Positions 1 through 6,058 of a DNA stretch of 8,533 nucleotides are shown here, piece after piece. Made by a program: the position numbers and the translations under genes. Location: assembly GCA_002405445.1 (NCBI GenBank), contig DHLV01000192.1:1-8533 (forward strand), written 5' to 3'. The notes below the pieces were generated by a model. It had not been told where the DNA came from. It worked only from the letters and a program-made list of their open reading frames with translations, and ran no database searches. How positions within the stretch are numbered: the first letter of the stretch is position 1; each line of letters opens with the position of its first letter. Origin of the DNA: Flammeovirgaceae bacterium UBA4659 (GTDB taxonomy: Bacteria > Bacteroidota > Bacteroidia > Cytophagales > Cyclobacteriaceae).

Positions 1-201
1 TTCTTTCTTCGCAGCGTTACCCGTTTCAGGAACGCTGCGCTCTAGTGGCTCAATTCACTTCGTTAAGCCAACATCTCTACTCGCCCCGCATCGTTTTGTG
101 CAAGAGAGAATACTAAAGCGCGGGGCGGAAACCGTATTGTGCTCATGGATAGACGATATGTGACGATAAAGGTATTTGCAGGTGAAGAACACCGGCAAAG
201 G
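1..201. repeat. Structured intergenic direct repeat, copy 1 (cut by window edge)
   Basis: Bases 1-201 match 5684-5884 in the same orientation. The first 159 columns are identical, and the only differences are at 160, 183, 187, 195 and 196; similarity ends after 201. The left boundary is not visible because the window starts inside the repeat. Two strong inverted repeats lie inside it: a 9-bp stem (10-18 with 31-39, arm cgcagcgtt, 12-nt loop) and an 8-bp stem (82-89 with 120-127, arm cgccccgc, 30-nt loop). A weaker 5-bp stem (46-50 with 66-70) lies between them. I see no terminal inverted repeats or transposase, so this is not an obvious insertion sequence. It lies beyond the 3' end of the minus-strand operon. 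A dispersed intergenic repeat or structured RNA are the likeliest readings. Confidence 0.9.
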
Positions 202-354
202 CAGCGGTTCACCTATTGGAGTTATAAGTGTAGGTGTCCGTGGAAACGCTGGGGATTGAGCAATTTCAGAGGAGGATTTTAATTACATTCCAGTTAAAGT
301 AAAGGGTAACAATTTTTATTACCCTCTTTGCTTCAATTCTAGAGACTTGATTTA
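202..354. other. Intergenic stretch with no supported gene
   Basis: Between repeat copy 1 and the end of the minus-strand operon I see no supported gene. A 45-codon open frame (145-282, plus strand) begins inside the repeat and runs into this stretch; it is treated as a finding rather than a gene. An agaggagga stretch at about 268-275 resembles a ribosome binding site, but no start codon follows at a suitable distance. The terminator-like hairpin at 301-327 lies in the right part. Confidence 0.5.
301..327 (-). terminator. Hairpin terminator candidate for the minus-strand operon
   Basis: A 7-bp perfect stem (303-309 with 319-325, core gggtaa/ttaccc) encloses a 9-nt A/T loop. Read on the minus strand it starts about 30 nt after the stop at 355 and is followed by a modest T-rich run (TTTACTTTAA). 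It would end the three-gene operon. The U-tract is interrupted, so efficiency is uncertain; the plus-strand side is also somewhat T-rich. Confidence 0.5.
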
Positions 355-771
355 TCAAACCTTAACGTACGTCCAGGTAAATGTGCAGCCCGGCAGTGTA
401 GATGTGCCGCCAGTATAAGAGAAGGTTAGCGTGTTGCCAACAACTGAAAACGTGTACGTTGTTGGCGACTGCCCAGTTTGTGTGATTATTAAATTTGTTC
501 CGCTGACTGAGTAAGTGCCAATGCTGCCGGTGTTGAGCCCGAAATCAGCATCCTTAACAAAGTCGGTTTGGCCAAACGTTATTGTTGTACACAGGGTAAA
601 GCTGCCAGGGCACTTAAAGCTTCCATTACTGGCGGTGTTTGTGCAGGCAGTTCTTGTTAAATTCGTGAACTTCCAAGAACCTAGTAAATTCGACATGTTT
701 TCAAAAGGATCTACCGTTTGTTGGCAGCTGATTGCCAGAATTATGGCAGCATACGTAATTATTCTTTTCAT
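355..771 (-). CDS. Lipocalin-like lipoprotein, 138 aa
   Basis: Predicted small envelope lipoprotein. Residues 1-15 form a short signal with a hydrophobic core, followed by C16 in LAISC, a slightly off-consensus lipobox. After a short linker the LLGSW motif (29-33) opens a single domain rich in beta strands. The repeated pattern GTYSVSG...LIIT...YTFSVVGNTLTFSYT (85-120) is the look of Bacteroidota lipocalin-like domain proteins, which are about this long. Cysteines 43, 54, 61 and 129 could form disulfides after export. It is the last gene of the operon, starting 15 nt after the upstream gene's stop, with no Shine-Dalgarno sequence. Ligand and function are unknown. The lipoprotein call is firm; the fold is inferred from motif pattern only. 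Confidence 0.8.
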   Translation of the reverse strand: MKRIITYAAIILAISCQQTVDPFENMSNLLGSWKFTNLTRTACTNTASNGSFKCPGSFTLCTTITFGQTDFVKDADFGLNTGSIGTYSVSGTNLIITQTGQSPTTYTFSVVGNTLTFSYTGGTSTLPGCTFTWTYVKV

Positions 772-786
772 AGTTTTCAGATTTTG

Positions 787-2259
787 TTATTTTCTCCCGA
801 ACCAATCAAACGACCTTATAACACCAATAGTGAGCATAAATCCCTGGTTGGTTACTCCGGTTTCTAATTCATAATTGATTTCTCCAATACGCGCAGCGTT
901 AGTCATCCAATCAACATAGTAACGAAGCCGGTTGTCTGACACAAAAGTTAAGTTGAAACCCATAGACTTTATCTGAGTCATATTTTTGTAAGTTTCCATC
1001 ATGTAATTGACTTCGAGGTGTCGTTTTACTCCTTCTGAGGATGTAAACGTAAAGCGTGGCCCAATCACTATTCTGCTAAAATAAGTAGCGCCTTCTCCAG
1101 AGTAAAAGCTTTTAGATGATCCCGTTCCGCCAGAAAATGTATCTGAGTATGAAATCCCTCTATCACCAAGCAGGTATTTGAAAGAAGCCTTTACTTTTTT
1201 GCTTCCGGCAATTGCTTGAAAGCCGTAATTGTATTGGTAGGAGAAATTAGTGCCTGCTAATGGTAAAAACCCCCCAAACCCCTCGGCAAGTAATCCTACA
1301 CCCCAGTTTTCGCCATACCATGGCCAAAACTGTAGGCCAAAGTCCAAATTCAAAGTTGGAATTGATCTTGTCTCAGTCGTATAGGTGTAATTGTAAGCAG
1401 TGCCGAAATAATTTTCTGATTTGTTGTTCGAATAAATTGGCATGAGCGCAAAAGAGAACCCAAGAGTTAAATTAAACCTACGTGTAGATTGAACAAATAC
1501 ATTGTTGTCCTTATCAACGCCTAGGTTCTTATAAATAATCCCCACTCCGTCTGCCATTAGGTTAAATTGTTCGTTGCGCGCTGACGTTTCTTTTTGGTTA
1601 CGAAGTTCTTGTGCCTGCAGATTGCCTTTTCGGTAATTTTCGCTACGCTGTGCAGTGGCACGTTCTTCCATTTCTTTGATCTTTTGTAAAGCGGTCGCGT
1701 CATTTGGTTTAGAGGCAAGTGCGCGCTCCCAAGATTTTTTTGCTGCTTCATAGTCGCCATTACTTTCTTGCTGCCTAGCCAACCGAGCCTGCTCGCTATA
1801 AGAAGTTTCGCTACTTTTTCGGACAGTGTTCAGTTTTTGAAATACCCCTGATGCCTCAACATATTTGAGTTGAATCATATTAATAAGATCGCCTTGAAAA
1901 CTACTCGGCACATTTATAGTGCTGGATTTTGCGCTTGATCGGCCGTTTCCGATTCTGCCGCCAACGCGCAAGATTGATTCGCCTTGATTACTACCTTTTA
2001 TGACGGGATTTATCCAACGCACCGAAAATGGGGTAGAAATATTAATATCCGACCCGCAGTCATTATCAACGACTAAAGTCAACTCGTATTCATTTACTTC
2101 GTTTCCATCAACGAAGCGAGACCCACTCGGCTTGAATTGGTAAGAGACTGAAACACCTTCTTTGTCAGCCAACAACGTTTTTTGTTGGGCCGATGCATAA
2201 GATACGAACGTTAAGAGCGATAAAAATATTATGGATTTCTTCAGTATGTATTGATTCAT
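787..2259 (-). CDS. Secreted TPR/coiled-coil protein with predicted outer-membrane beta-barrel end, 490 aa
   Basis: I do not recognise a named family for the whole protein. Residues 1-24 are a signal peptide (hydrophobic IIFLSLLTFV, cleavage after ASA). Residues 25-145 look like a beta-sandwich. Residues 155-197 read as a TPR-type helix pair (SNGDYEAAKKSWERALASKP), continuing into a charged, probably coiled-coil stretch to about 232. From about 260 to the end the sequence alternates polar and hydrophobic residues with many aromatics and glycines and finishes on a short FDWFGRK end, as expected of an outer-membrane barrel. The open frame extends upstream to 2415, but that part overlaps the previous gene and lacks a signal peptide, so ATG at 2259 is chosen. 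This start sits 20 nt after the previous stop, behind an A8 run and without a Shine-Dalgarno sequence. Probably an outer-membrane partner of the two lipoproteins. Confidence 0.8.
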   Translation of the reverse strand: MNQYILKKSIIFLSLLTFVSYASAQQKTLLADKEGVSVSYQFKPSGSRFVDGNEVNEYELTLVVDNDCGSDINISTPFSVRWINPVIKGSNQGESILRVGGRIGNGRSSAKSSTINVPSSFQGDLINMIQLKYVEASGVFQKLNTVRKSSETSYSEQARLARQQESNGDYEAAKKSWERALASKPNDATALQKIKEMEERATAQRSENYRKGNLQAQELRNQKETSARNEQFNLMADGVGIIYKNLGVDKDNNVFVQSTRRFNLTLGFSFALMPIYSNNKSENYFGTAYNYTYTTETRSIPTLNLDFGLQFWPWYGENWGVGLLAEGFGGFLPLAGTNFSYQYNYGFQAIAGSKKVKASFKYLLGDRGISYSDTFSGGTGSSKSFYSGEGATYFSRIVIGPRFTFTSSEGVKRHLEVNYMMETYKNMTQIKSMGFNLTFVSDNRLRYYVDWMTNAARIGEINYELETGVTNQGFMLTIGVIRSFDWFGRK

Positions 2260-2279
2260 ATTATTTGGGTTTTTTTTAA

Positions 2280-2897
2280 TCACTTCAATTGATATCGAAG
2301 GCAAACGCCTGATTGAATAGTAAATGAGCCAGATGCGGATTTTCCTGTGCATGTGGCGGTGAAAGTATAATTGCCAGGGGGCAAGGAAAACGTAGGCATA
2401 TTTGGTGTGTTGCAACTGGGGGGGCCAGAAGAAATAAATGCACTAATAACACCTGTAAGGCTGCCGACCTTTACTGTAATGTTTCCACAACCCAAGTCAG
2501 ACTGTGTCCAGAAAATCACCTGCCCGTTGCTTGAACCCCCGTCAGTCAATTCAAAAGTTGAACAAGAGTTAGCATTTACTGTTACCGAAAGATTGCTCCA
2601 TTTCGTTCCATCTTCACCAATAGCAGATACAGAATAAGAGCCTGGTGATTTAGATATGGTAACAAAACCAGTCTCTCCACATTTAGGAGCTTGATTGATA
2701 TACTGCGTAATTCGTCCCTCATACTTGTTGTCAATATTCACATCGATGTATGATCCTCCTAAAGTTTTCGATGCAGTCCAAAAGATGGCTTGCCCTGTTT
2801 GTATGGCTGGTGAGGGGTCGTCTTTCTTTTGACATGATAAGGTGGTGAAAAGCATCACCCAAAGCGCGAGAATTGGAGAACGCATCTTTAGAATCAT
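2280..2897 (-). CDS. Lipoprotein with two tandem copies of one ~80-aa domain, 205 aa
   Basis: First gene of the minus-strand operon. A hydrophobic signal leads to C22 in TTLSCQKKDD, giving a lipoprotein with the charged tail common in Bacteroidota. The mature part contains two alignable domains: 35-117, opening GQAIFW and closing CSTFEL, and 125-204, opening GQVIFW and closing CLRYQL. Each has a PG-[SN]-Y core (SPGSYSV, PPGNYTF) and a matching pair of cysteines (73/112 and 162/199). The second copy has two extra cysteines (137, 183) that could form another disulfide. I do not recognise the domain, and no catalytic motif is visible, so a binding or structural surface role is likelier than an enzyme. 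ATG at 2897 is used; ATG at 2885 (residue 5) is equally possible and leaves the mature protein unchanged. Confidence 0.8.
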   Translation of the reverse strand: MILKMRSPILALWVMLFTTLSCQKKDDPSPAIQTGQAIFWTASKTLGGSYIDVNIDNKYEGRITQYINQAPKCGETGFVTISKSPGSYSVSAIGEDGTKWSNLSVTVNANSCSTFELTDGGSSNGQVIFWTQSDLGCGNITVKVGSLTGVISAFISSGPPSCNTPNMPTFSLPPGNYTFTATCTGKSASGSFTIQSGVCLRYQLK

Positions 2898-3059
2898 ATA
2901 TAAATTATTTTCTTGCCTTCGTTATTTTTTAACCTACCCATTAGCACTTTGGCGTCCGCATTGTACTCTTTCGATTTTTGCAATCACTTCTTGTTTGATG
3001 ATTCAAAGCACGTATTGATGAAGATGGTTTTCAATACCAACTTTTTAGTAATTTTTTCA

Positions 3060-3074
3060 CTGACTTACAGTCAG
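3060..3074. promoter_or_regulatory. Palindrome ctgac-ttaca-gtcag, possible operator
   Basis: Perfect 5-bp arms around a 5-nt spacer, two bases left of a longer palindrome. Its position upstream of a LuxR-type response regulator makes it a candidate regulator site. Short arms mean chance occurrence cannot be excluded. Confidence 0.3.
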
Positions 3075-3076
3075 AC

Positions 3077-3094
3077 ATACTAAGTTCTTAGTAT
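3077..3094. promoter_or_regulatory. 18-bp palindrome atactaag-tt-cttagtat, candidate operator
   Basis: Perfect 8-bp arms with a 2-nt spacer, ending 8 nt before the response-regulator ATG at 3103. NarL/FixJ regulators bind as dimers to inverted repeats of about this size, so autoregulation or control of the divergent operon is plausible. The site occupies the ribosome-binding region, so an RNA hairpin affecting translation is an alternative. No experimental support. Confidence 0.45.
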
Positions 3095-3102
3095 ATTGGT
3101 GA

Positions 3103-3735
3103 ATGCATTCGCTCGTAATTTGTGAAGACCATCACGTGGTGGTCGATGGAATTCGTCTCATGTTGGCTGACCAACAGGAATTCGCGCTTGTGGGACACGC
3201 CCCCAACTTGTCTGAGTTAAAGAGGCTGATTGGCAAACATAAGCCGAGTTTGGTAATACTAGACTTGAACCTAAATGGTGAAAATGGCTTCACTATCTTA
3301 GAAAATCTACGGTCTAACCACCCAGATTTGAAGGTAATTATTGTTACCATGTACGAAGAATCATTTCTGATTGAAAAAGCCCAAAAATTGGGTGCAAACG
3401 GCTATTTATTAAAGAACATGGATGGCGCTGAATTTCTGAGAGCGCTGCAAGAAGTGCAGCACGGAAGCAGCTTCTACCTACAGATATCGTTAGAAAAAAG
3501 ACAGCACGAAAACGGCCAATATCGAGACAGCTTCATAGAAAGGATGCACCTCACGCCAAGAGAAGTAGAAATAATCAAATTGATTGTGCAAGGTAAGCAG
3601 GCCAAGCAAATTGCCAATGAATTGTTTTTGAGCATGCACACCGTTGACACACACCGCAGAAATGTTTTAACTAAGCTTAACCTAAAAAACATCGCTGACC
3701 TTACCCGGTTTGCGATTGAGAATAAGCTCGCCTGA
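3103..3735 (+). CDS. NarL/FixJ-type response regulator, 210 aa
   Basis: Cytoplasmic DNA-binding response regulator. The receiver domain covers about residues 3-120. It has the acidic pair E8/D9, the phosphoacceptor D54 in VILDLNL, the switch residue T82 in IIVTM, and K104 in YLLKN. A linker (about 121-147) leads to a LuxR-type helix-turn-helix (about 149-207) with LTPREVEIIKLI, the recognition part AKQIANELFLSMHTVDTHRRNV, and the closing KLNLKN. All key residues are present and the length is standard for the family. The ATG at 3103 gives a proper receiver start. It precedes the histidine kinase gene by 63 nt on the same strand, so the kinase is almost certainly its partner. Targets are not known; the divergent envelope operon and its own promoter are the natural candidates given the palindromes just upstream. 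Confidence 0.96.
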   Translation: MHSLVICEDHHVVVDGIRLMLADQQEFALVGHAPNLSELKRLIGKHKPSLVILDLNLNGENGFTILENLRSNHPDLKVIIVTMYEESFLIEKAQKLGANGYLLKNMDGAEFLRALQEVQHGSSFYLQISLEKRQHENGQYRDSFIERMHLTPREVEIIKLIVQGKQAKQIANELFLSMHTVDTHRRNVLTKLNLKNIADLTRFAIENKLA

Positions 3736-3798
3736 CAGATATACCGAAAAGTAAGTATTGCTGCTTTTGGGGATAAATGCTTGTTTCGAAGCAATTTT

Positions 3799-5655
3799 AT
3801 GATTAAGAATCTGCTCTTCGTTGTCCTTACGCTGGCTCGTTACTTGCCGGCTTGTGGACAGTCGGATACTGTGTTCGTTAATGAAATAAACGACCAAATT
3901 TCACTCAACCCTTATTTTAAATATTTCAGTTCAGATAGCGATATGCCTGTCAAATCGGCCTGGCTGCGCCTGAAAACCAAAACGAACACACAGCAAGCGC
4001 CACCCATCAACATGGGCGTGGTCAACGGTTTCTTTTGGTTCTCCCTTTCTGTTCGGAACACAACGCAAAAAGATCAATCGTTAATATTGAGGCTTGATCA
4101 GCCACATATTTATCGGGTTAATTTTTATTCTGTTAAAAATGATACACCCGTTTTTAAATACCAGGCGGGTTTAGATTTTCCATTTCACGATAGGCCAATT
4201 CCGGTGCGTTACATGGCATTCCCCATCGACATACCCGCATTAGAGTCTTCCACCACTATCGTTAAAATACATCATATTAATAGTCTTTCATTCCCTGCAT
4301 ATTTGGTTACACCAGCAAAACTCATGAATAGCAACTACAAACAAAATCTTGGCTGGGGGCTGTGGGTTGGCTTCATACTATTTTGTGCTTTATTGGCTTT
4401 CATTGGCGGGATGATTCTGAGAAGAAGTGTGTTTGTTTGGTACTCACTTTACATGCTGGGCGCTGCCTTTTATGGGATTGTTGAGTTGGGATATGGATTT
4501 CAGTTTTTGTATCCCACTTACCCCAAGTATTCGGCAACCATTATTGTCGATGCGGGATTGTTGACTTTCATCTTATTTATCAAGTTCACACAGGCACTTT
4601 TAGAGACTCGAAAAAATTTTCCGTTTGCAAATAGGGTACTAAGTATCATCGCGATTGTTTTTACTTCATTAGTTGTTTTAGGATTTCTCATTTTAGATGT
4701 GATGCTAAAAATCACGCCCATACTTTTGCCAATCGTTAATTGCAGTATTCTGGTGACCCTTGCCATATTAACGTACGTAGGGGTTAAGTCATTGGCTTAC
4801 AATAAGATTGTGGCGATCTTTTATTTGATTTCATACGGGATCTTAATTGGATGCTCAACGATTCTTGTTTTGAATGTGGCTTTCGGAATTTTCAATTACT
4901 TTGGCACAAACCCAATTTTGTTCGGCTACCTTTCAGAAGCCATTTTGTTGTCAGTAGCGATTGCTTTCTTTTTTGATCGAATAAACTCAGAGCGCTTGAG
5001 ACTTGCTATTGCCGTTACAACACAACAAAAAGAAATGTATCAACAATACCTTTTAGGTATTGATAAAGAAAGAAGCAGAATAGCTGGAGAGCTGCATGAT
5101 GACATAGGTAGTAGGCTCAGCTATTTGAAGAGGCTGCTAGATACGAGCAGGGAAGACAGTACCAAGGCCTCGAATGAAGTAGAATTTTTAATTGAAGATG
5201 TCCGAAATTTATCACATGAATTGGCACCACCAATGGCAAACAATTCAGAGTTGTTGCCCTTGCTTGAGAAATTGATTACCGACAATCGCAGGAGTGCCGG
5301 CATAGACATTAAACTGCAGGTTCACCAATTCAAAGAAGTTCTTAATCAAGTACAGATACTTCAATCCTATCGAATCGTACAAGAAGCAATCAATAACGCT
5401 TTAAAACATTCGCGACCGGACAGAATTGACGTCCAACTTTTTGGGAGACCGGATGAGTTTTCAATCACAGTAGAAGATAACGGTAGCGGCTTTGACTCTT
5501 CCACAAGCACAAATGGAATTGGAATAAGCCAAATGAAAATACGGGCAGAGTCTATCAATGGTAAACTCGATATAAACAGCATGCCAGGCAAAGGTTGTCA
5601 GGTAACTTTAGCCGTTCCGATTGTCCAGGCACTGGCACAAGATCTCGGCATTTAG
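3799..5655 (+). CDS. 7TMR-DISM sensor histidine kinase (HisKA_3 / HATPase), 618 aa
   Basis: Inner-membrane sensor kinase. An N-terminal signal (1-21, ending ACGQ) is followed by a periplasmic domain (about 22-180) resembling 7TMR-DISM extracellular region 2 (FFWFSLSVRN, RLDQPHIYRVNFY). About seven hydrophobic helices follow (about 185-392). A short helical linker leads to the HisKA_3 dimerisation segment with the phospho-accepting H433 in GELHDDIGS. The ATPase domain has an N box (QEAINNALKHS, N532/N533), a G1 box DNGSGF (560-565), GIGIS (573-577) and GKG (597-599). All catalytic motifs look intact. The frame can be extended 6 codons to a TTG at 3781, but ATG at 3799 places the signal peptide directly at the N-terminus and is preferred. 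It lies downstream of its regulator on the same strand. The ligand is unknown; periplasmic domains of this class often resemble carbohydrate-binding folds. Confidence 0.95.
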   Translation: MIKNLLFVVLTLARYLPACGQSDTVFVNEINDQISLNPYFKYFSSDSDMPVKSAWLRLKTKTNTQQAPPINMGVVNGFFWFSLSVRNTTQKDQSLILRLDQPHIYRVNFYSVKNDTPVFKYQAGLDFPFHDRPIPVRYMAFPIDIPALESSTTIVKIHHINSLSFPAYLVTPAKLMNSNYKQNLGWGLWVGFILFCALLAFIGGMILRRSVFVWYSLYMLGAAFYGIVELGYGFQFLYPTYPKYSATIIVDAGLLTFILFIKFTQALLETRKNFPFANRVLSIIAIVFTSLVVLGFLILDVMLKITPILLPIVNCSILVTLAILTYVGVKSLAYNKIVAIFYLISYGILIGCSTILVLNVAFGIFNYFGTNPILFGYLSEAILLSVAIAFFFDRINSERLRLAIAVTTQQKEMYQQYLLGIDKERSRIAGELHDDIGSRLSYLKRLLDTSREDSTKASNEVEFLIEDVRNLSHELAPPMANNSELLPLLEKLITDNRRSAGIDIKLQVHQFKEVLNQVQILQSYRIVQEAINNALKHSRPDRIDVQLFGRPDEFSITVEDNGSGFDSSTSTNGIGISQMKIRAESINGKLDINSMPGKGCQVTLAVPIVQALAQDLGI

Positions 5656-5683
5656 CAGAACACACCCGCAGTGTATTTGCCTC

Positions 5684-5884
5684 TTCTTTCTTCGCAGCGT
5701 TACCCGTTTCAGGAACGCTGCGCTCTAGTGGCTCAATTCACTTCGTTAAGCCAACATCTCTACTCGCCCCGCATCGTTTTGTGCAAGAGAGAATACTAAA
5801 GCGCGGGGCGGAAACCGTATTGTGCTCATGGATAGACGATATCTGACGATAAAGGTATTTGCAGGCGAACAACACCGATAAAGG
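5684..5884. repeat. Structured intergenic direct repeat, copy 2
   Basis: Second copy of the repeat at 1-201, same orientation, 196 of 201 aligned bases identical. It begins no later than 28 nt after the histidine kinase stop; the true left edge cannot be set because the other copy is cut off by the window start. Both stems are fully conserved: 5693-5701 with 5714-5722, and 5765-5772 with 5803-5810. All five differences fall in the last 42 bases, to the right of both stems. It separates the AT-rich two-component module from the GC-rich amidohydrolase gene. Confidence 0.92.
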
Positions 5885-6058
5885 GGCATGTGCGGTGGGT
5901 AGCGAGTAGGCCCGTATGTGGGGCATGGCTTTGCTGGCGACTATACGCGGGGGCTGCCCGATTACCGTTTGCTATCCCCTGACATTTCCTGTCTAACTGA
6001 TGTGGTGTGCGCTATTCTTTTTTCGCTACCTTTCCTCTGCCCTAACTCCCAACCAGAT
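5885..6058. other. Gene-free stretch upstream of the amidohydrolase
   Basis: The full gap 5656-6058 holds the repeat copy followed by these 174 bases. They unalign abruptly from the sequence that follows repeat copy 1. The amidohydrolase frame stays open back to 5918, but the predicted upstream residues have no domain character and would bury the signal peptide, so the stretch is treated as a 5' region. It presumably carries the amidohydrolase promoter. I see no convincing promoter, riboswitch or gene. Confidence 0.5.

Larger units (their letters stand above)
2898..3102. promoter_or_regulatory. Divergent intergenic region between the envelope operon and the two-component system
   Basis: These 205 bp separate the start codons of two oppositely directed transcription units, so promoters for both must lie here or within the adjoining coding ends. 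I looked for the Bacteroidota -7 element (TAnnTTTG) with an upstream TTG. I found no match good enough to place a promoter on either strand. The right third carries two palindromes (3060-3074 and 3077-3094). Confidence 0.6.

Noticed and set aside
1..201. Integron attC site
   Set aside because: GTTAAGC matches the core GTTRRRY, but no paired RYYYAAC at the right spacing is visible, no integrase is present, and the enclosed unit is a multi-gene divergent module rather than a single cassette.
2270..2277. A8 run (minus strand) as a programmed frameshift joining the first two operon genes
   Set aside because: It lies after the stop codon of the upstream gene and before a good start with signal peptide, so no frameshift is needed.
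2260..2415. N-terminal extension of the TPR/barrel protein to an upstream ATG at 2415
   Set aside because: It overlaps the end of the preceding lipoprotein gene in another frame, has no domain character, and would place the clear signal peptide 52 residues inside the protein.
3781..3798. TTG start at 3781 for the histidine kinase
   Set aside because: It adds six residues ahead of a normal signal peptide beginning at ATG 3799; no ribosome binding feature favours the TTG.
5595..5846. Plus-strand open frame running from the kinase 3' end through repeat copy 2
   Set aside because: It overlaps the kinase end out of frame and reads through the hairpins; no protein character. The open part inside the repeat ends at the same place in copy 1, which follows from their identity.
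1..5884. Composite transposon with repeats as terminal insertion sequences
   Set aside because: The repeats are about 200 bp, contain no transposase frame and show no terminal inverted repeats or target duplications.
5918..6058. Upstream extension of the amidohydrolase to 5918
   Set aside because: The added 47 residues look random and would bury a clear signal peptide that starts at ATG 6059.
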